A stretch of 8,926 bases of DNA from Chloroflexota bacterium. GTDB lineage: Bacteria > Chloroflexota > Dormibacteria > Aeolococcales > Aeolococcaceae. This document shows positions 5,915 to 8,926 of the stretch, in pieces. The DNA is taken from assembly GCA_005889515.1 (NCBI GenBank), contig VBHE01000047.1, positions 1-8,926 of the forward strand. Reading direction: 5' to 3'. The notes below the pieces were generated by a model. It did no database searches, was not told where the DNA came from, and saw nothing but the letters and a program-made list of their open reading frames with translations. Within the stretch, counting starts at the first letter, position 1; each line of letters starts with the position of its first letter. Made by a program: the position numbers and the translations under genes.

Positions 5915-7794
5915 AAGTCGAGGATGTTGCGCACGTCGGCGCCTCGCCACCCGTAGATGGAGTTGTGGGTGACGATGCCCCCGGCCACGAAGTTGTGGGT
6001 CGGCTCGACGTCGATGTCGTGGACCGCCGGCTCGAGCCTGACCCGCTCGACGGTGTCGACGATGTCGTACCCACCCTCCTCGTCGAACATCACCATCCCG
6101 GGCTGGACCCCCGCGGCGGGGATGAACGGGAGCGAGTTGGCGCCGATGACGTCGGCACCATTCGTACCCAGACGCGCGGTCATCACGATCTCAGCGTCCA
6201 GGGTCCCGCCGATGCGCTCCGCAGTGGCCATGACCTGGGCGAAGCTCCGGGAGCAGGTCTCGAAGCGCCAGCTGGAGCTCCCGGACTTGGCCGGGCGAAG
6301 CGAGAGCCCGAGCGCCTCGAGCGCCTCACGACCCGCGTCGTCATTGCCCACCATCGAGATGCGATGCATCGGGGTGGCGCCACGCCGATCCCCACAGAGG
6401 CTGACCGCCACATTACGACGGGAGGAGTTTCTGCTCCTCGGCCGGTAGTGAGGATGGCGGATCGACAGGCCCCGGTCGGCGAGAAGGCGTTCGGCGCCTG
6501 CCGCGCTGTCGACCGAGGCGAAGACCTGCGCGATCCATGCACCGTCGTGACACAGCCCGTTCGTCGACTTTCCCCGGAGCGAGGAGACGTACTCGTCGGC
6601 GCGTGCGGCGTTCTCCGAAGGATGCGTGCCGACCACCCAGAGCGCATCGGCGTGCTCCTGCCGCGCTCGCTGGACGAAGCCCACGACCGGCTCCACCTGA
6701 CCACGGGTGTACACCTGCGAGGTGCCCAGACGGTAGCCCACCCCGGACTTCTGCATCAGATACACGAAGTGGTACTGGGGAGAGATCCCCAGTCGGTACC
6801 CGGCGAAGTGGGTGTGCTCCGGAGTGCTGACCAGGGTCCGGCCACCTCGGGTGGTGATCCTGATCCCCTCGGCGGCCTCGCGCCGGGCGGTGCGCACCAC
6901 CGTGGCGGGGCGGAAGTCGCCGCTCCCGTAGCACGAGCGGACGGCGTCGCCGACCCGCACCTCCTCGATCGAACGCAGGCTGCCGTCGGCCATGGCCACC
7001 GGCGTGCCCTCGAGGAGGCACTGATCGTCGTCCCCGACCACCGTGAGGTTGCGCCGCTGCTCCGTCAGCAGCGCGACCATCACGTACTGGGCGTGGTTGG
7101 TGTCCTGGTACTCGTCGACGAGGACGTGGCGGAAGCGCTCGTTGTAGTGGTCGCGGAGCGGCTCGACGTCGCGGAGCATTTGCACCGACCGCAGCAGCAG
7201 GTCGTCGAAGTCGAGGGCGCCGGCGGCGCTCATCTCACGCTCGTAGGTGGTGAAGACCTTCGCCACCTGGGCGCCGAGGTAGCCGCGGGCGTCGGGGGAG
7301 GCGGCGTAGCCGGCCGCGTCGAGGAGCTCGTTCTTGGCGGCGCTGATGGCGTGGCCGATCTGGGTGGGAGGGTAACGCTTGGGATCGACCCCGGCGGCCT
7401 CCGAGGCGCGGCGGAGCGCGACCGTCCGGTCGGCCTCGTCGTAGATGACGAAGCTGGCCGGAACGCCGATGCTCTCCCCGTCGCGGCGGAGCAGGCGGGC
7501 GCCGATGGCGTGGAAGGTGCCCAGCCACATCCCCGAGGTGCCCTCACCGACCAGCTCCTCGATGCGGGTGCGCATCTCCCGCGCCGCCTTGTTCGTGAAG
7601 GTGACGGCGAGGATCTCCGACGGCTTCGCCCTGCCGGTGGCGACGAGGTGGGCGATGCGGCAGGTGAGCACCCGGGTCTTGCCGCTGCCCGCGCCGGCGA
7701 AGATGAGCAGCGGTCCGTCGGGCGCCTCCACGGCGCGCCGCTGCTGCTCGTTGAGGCCGTCGAGGAGGTTGCCGGGCATCGCGGATGCGGTCAC
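5914..7794 (-). CDS. pcrA: PcrA/UvrD-like DNA helicase, N-terminal part with in-frame intein (upstream of a frameshift)
   Basis: This is the N-terminal ATPase half of a superfamily 1A DNA helicase that unwinds DNA in excision repair and replication-conflict resolution. Motifs in order: Q-motif LNEQQRRAV (residues 14-22), Walker A GAGSGKT (34-40), Ia TFTNKA (65-70), Ib GTFH (92-95), Walker B VDEYQDTN (226-233) and the first part of motif III VVGDDDQ (252-258). A 353-residue intein interrupts motif III here. After it the extein resumes with SIYGWRGADVRNILDF (16 residues). The family match then jumps frame at 5914; the open frame itself continues as non-homologous sequence to about 5560. The start is GTG at 7794, six bases after TACCGT. 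An in-frame ATG at 7779 (Met6) is an alternative, but it fits the promoter element less well. Splicing plus repair of the frame would give a helicase of about 740 residues, normal for PcrA/UvrD1. As read, no full-length helicase can be made. Confidence 0.95.
5962..7020 (-). mobile_element. Intein (353 residues) in motif III of PcrA, with a possible GIY-YIG-like domain
   Basis: This protein-splicing element is inserted exactly between GDDDQ and SIYGWRGAD. Splicing block A begins CLLEGTPVAMADG with Cys1. Block B is TLVSTPEHTHF with Thr66 and His69. Block F is VHDIDVEPTHNF (333-344), and block G is GGIVTHN with penultimate His352 and terminal Asn353, followed by Ser as the +1 extein residue. All catalytic splicing residues are therefore present. 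The interior (about 80-310) has no LAGLIDADG motif. Residues 84-101 (HFVYLMQKSGVGYRLGTS), then Glu143 in ADEYVSSLRG and Asn154, follow the spacing expected of GIY-YIG or T5orf172-type nucleases, and VYLM is also in the GIY-YIG motif of UvrC in this same window. The second module (about 200-310) is unassigned. The intein identity is near certain; the nuclease assignment is tentative. Confidence 0.93.
6774..6793. repeat. Perfect 7-bp inverted repeat inside the intein
   Basis: ACTGGGG (6774-6780) and CCCCAGT (6787-6793) are separated by six bases (AGAGAT). The repeat lies in the part of the intein encoding YRLGISPQY. It is a potential hairpin, but it is coding and I see no sign that it is more than that. 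Confidence 0.4.
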
Positions 7795-7800
7795 GGCGCC

Positions 7801-7806
7801 ACGGTA
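7801..7806 (-). promoter_or_regulatory. Putative -10 element of a leaderless pcrA promoter (TACCGT)
   Basis: On the minus strand the sequence reads TACCGTGGCGCCGTG, ending in the pcrA GTG start. The TANNNT hexamer ends six bases before the start codon and there is no Shine-Dalgarno. The same arrangement precedes uvrC (TACAGTGGATCCATG), and 11 of the 15 positions are identical. This supports both the GTG start at 7794 and separate transcription from groEL. Confidence 0.5.
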
Positions 7807-7830
7807 GCGCAGCGGGGAACCACGCCGGGC

Positions 7831-7853
7831 GGGGCGGCCTCGAGGACCGCCCC
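7831..7853 (-). terminator. GC-rich hairpin after groEL, possible terminator
   Basis: Eight bases after the groEL stop codon, GGGGCGG and CCGCCCC form a 7-bp stem. Inside it CCT/AGG can pair further around a CG centre, leaving one bulged T. There is no following U-run, so it is not a classical intrinsic terminator; U-less hairpins are common in high-GC bacteria. It fits the boundary between groEL and the repair cluster. Confidence 0.4.
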
Positions 7854-7861
7854 GGGCCCGA

Positions 7862-8926
7862 CTAGAAGTCCATGTCGTCCATCCCGCCCATGCCGCCCAT
7901 CCCGCCCATGCCGCCCATCATCCCGCCCATGCCACCCATTCCACCCATGGGATCGCCGCCGTGACCGTGGCCACCGCCGGGCATCTCCAGAGAGGGCTCG
8001 GGCGTCGGCGCGTCGGCGATGAGCACCTCGGTGGTGAGCACCATGATCGAGATCGACGCCGCGTTCACCAGCGCGCTGCGCACCACCTTGGTGGGATCGA
8101 CGATGCCGCGCTCGACGAGGTCGCCGTACTCCAGGGTCGCCGCGTCGAAGCCCTGGTTGCCGGAGAGCTCGGCGACCTTGTGGACGACGACCGCGCCCTC
8201 GAGCCCGGCGTTGTCGGCGATGACCCGCAGCGGTGCGGTGAGCACCTGGCGGATGATCCGGATGCCGGTGAGCTCGTCGCCCTGAGCCTCGAGGGCGGCG
8301 ACCGCGGCGTCGGCGCGGAGCAGGGCGACGCCGCCGCCGACGACGATCCCCTCCTCGATCGCGGCGCGGGTGGCGGCGAGCGCGTCCTCGATCCGCGACT
8401 TGCGCTCCTTGAGCTCCACCTCGGTGGCGGCGCCGACGCGGATCACCGCGACCCCGCCGCTGAGGCGCGCGACCCGCTCCTCGAGCTTCTCCTTGTCCCA
8501 CTGCGAGGTGGACTCCTCGGCCTGGGCGCGGATCTCGGCGACGCGGGCCTGGATCGACGTGGAGTCGCCGGCGCCCTCGATGACGGTGGTGGTGTCCTTG
8601 GTCACCGCCGCGCGGCGGGCGCGGCCGAGCATGTCGACGGTCGTGTTCTCGAGCTTGAAGCCGCGGTCCTCGGTGACCACGGTGCCGCCGGTGAGGACGG
8701 CGAGGTCCTCGAGCATCGCCTTGCGGCGGTCGCCAAACCCGGGGGCCTTCACCGCGACGGTGGTCATCGTGCCCCGCAGCTTGTTGACGATCAGGGTGGC
8801 GAGCGCCTCCCCCTCGACGTCCTCGGCGATGATGAGCAGCGGCCGGCGGGTCTGCACCACCCGCTCGAGCACGGGCAGCAGCTCCGCCACCGTCTTCACC
8901 TTGCGGTCGGTGATGAGGATGAAGGG
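7862..8926 (-). CDS. groEL: Chaperonin GroEL (Hsp60), C-terminal two-thirds, 5' end outside window
   Basis: About 354 codons from the window edge to the TAG stop. GroEL forms the double-ring cage that folds cytosolic proteins with GroES and ATP. The fragment begins in the apical domain (PFILITDRKVKTVAELLPVLE). It continues through LLIIAEDVEGEALATL and VKAPGFGDRRKAMLEDLAVLTGG, then EKLEERVARLSGGVAVIRVGAATEVELKE, the intermediate/equatorial VVGGGVALL, and GIVDPTKVVRSAL with the catalytic Asp of the DPTK motif. The disordered tail contains a His patch (GGGHGHGG) and a long GGM series ending DDMDF. Canonical GroEL also has a GGM tail; this one is longer than that of E. coli. The starting methionine lies upstream of the window, and a GroES partner cannot be assessed. 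The product is intact as far as seen. Confidence 0.98.
   Translation of the reverse strand, partial: PFILITDRKVKTVAELLPVLERVVQTRRPLLIIAEDVEGEALATLIVNKLRGTMTTVAVKAPGFGDRRKAMLEDLAVLTGGTVVTEDRGFKLENTTVDMLGRARRAAVTKDTTTVIEGAGDSTSIQARVAEIRAQAEESTSQWDKEKLEERVARLSGGVAVIRVGAATEVELKERKSRIEDALAATRAAIEEGIVVGGGVALLRADAAVAALEAQGDELTGIRIIRQVLTAPLRVIADNAGLEGAVVVHKVAELSGNQGFDAATLEYGDLVERGIVDPTKVVRSALVNAASISIMVLTTEVLIADAPTPEPSLEMPGGGHGHGGDPMGGMGGMGGMMGGMGGMGGMGGMDDMDF
7880..7948 (-). repeat. GGM codon repeat in the groEL tail
   Basis: The 3' end of groEL encodes seven Gly-Gly units alternating with Met (one MM doublet), made of a near-perfect 9-base unit (GGCGGGATG or GGCATGGGC-like on the coding strand). 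The tail lines the bottom of the chaperonin cavity in characterised GroELs. Such simple repeats are prone to slippage, so copy number may vary between strains or be miscalled in assembly. Confidence 0.85.

Noticed and set aside
5905..5925. Programmed ribosomal frameshift in pcrA
   Set aside because: No slippery run or stimulatory structure is evident. A family-conserved block of about 13 residues is also missing, which frameshifting alone would not explain.
6422..6439. GAGGAG/CTCCTC hairpin in the intein as a second microinversion
   Set aside because: Flipping the six-base loop does not yield a more convincing protein sequence, and the current reading (RSRNSSRRN) is plausible.
5962..7020. 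LAGLIDADG homing endonuclease in the intein
   Set aside because: I found no LAGLIDADG-like dodecapeptide in the 353 residues, so the usual assignment is not supported.
7795..7861. SOS (LexA) operator upstream of pcrA
   Set aside because: No GAAC-N4-GTTC type palindrome is present in the intergenic region, nor before uvrC.
5965..8022. Long open frame on the plus strand (685 codons) opposite the intein, pcrA start and groEL end
   Set aside because: It crosses three unrelated minus-strand elements and the intergenic hairpin, and its product has no recognisable motif. It is a GC-driven shadow, as is 4688-5956 on the same strand.

Overview
This is a very GC-rich bacterial window in which every recognisable gene lies on the minus strand. 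Reading in the direction of transcription (from high to low coordinates) the order is groEL (3' two-thirds only), pcrA/uvrD helicase carrying an intein, an unrecognised 288-codon gene, ligA (NAD+-dependent DNA ligase), and uvrC (3' end cut off by the window). The base composition, the GroEL tail ending in DDMDF, the Mycobacterium UvrD1-like PcrA and the apparently leaderless starts suggest a high-GC lineage such as Actinomycetota or Chloroflexota/Dormibacterota. Nothing in the window fixes the phylum.

Layout. groEL ends at 7862 and is followed by a GC-rich hairpin that may end its transcript. Only 67 bases separate it from pcrA, whose GTG start sits six bases after a TANNNT element (TACCGT). 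pcrA, the unknown gene and ligA form a tight series with one-base stop/start overlaps (TGATG and TAGTG), which is strong evidence for one operon with translational coupling. uvrC follows 25 bases after ligA and has its own TANNNT element (TACAGT), again exactly six bases before the start codon. The genes are therefore a chaperonin end followed by a DNA-repair cluster: helicase, ligase and excision nuclease subunit. pcrA and ligA are also neighbours in many Firmicutes; here one extra gene lies between them.

Three local lesions stand out, because the flanking protein sequence is otherwise well conserved. (1) pcrA is frameshifted just after the intein, where about 13 codons between the GWRGAD motif and the QNYRST motif are missing (about 40 bases). 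(2) uvrC is frameshifted at about 1100, where some 20 codons normally containing the FP.R.C segment are missing (about 59 bases). (3) In the C-terminal part of pcrA a 14-base loop between GCGGCG and CGCCGC is present in inverted orientation. Flipping it back restores the family sequence VRFYER. These may be real mutations or assembly/amplification artefacts; sequence alone cannot decide.

The most distinctive element is the 353-residue intein inserted in helicase motif III of PcrA. It has complete-looking splicing ends (Cys1, TPEH, terminal HN, Ser+1). Its central domain lacks a LAGLIDADG motif, and part of it resembles the GIY-YIG/T5orf172 nuclease pattern. I saw no tRNA, rRNA, CRISPR array or insertion sequence.
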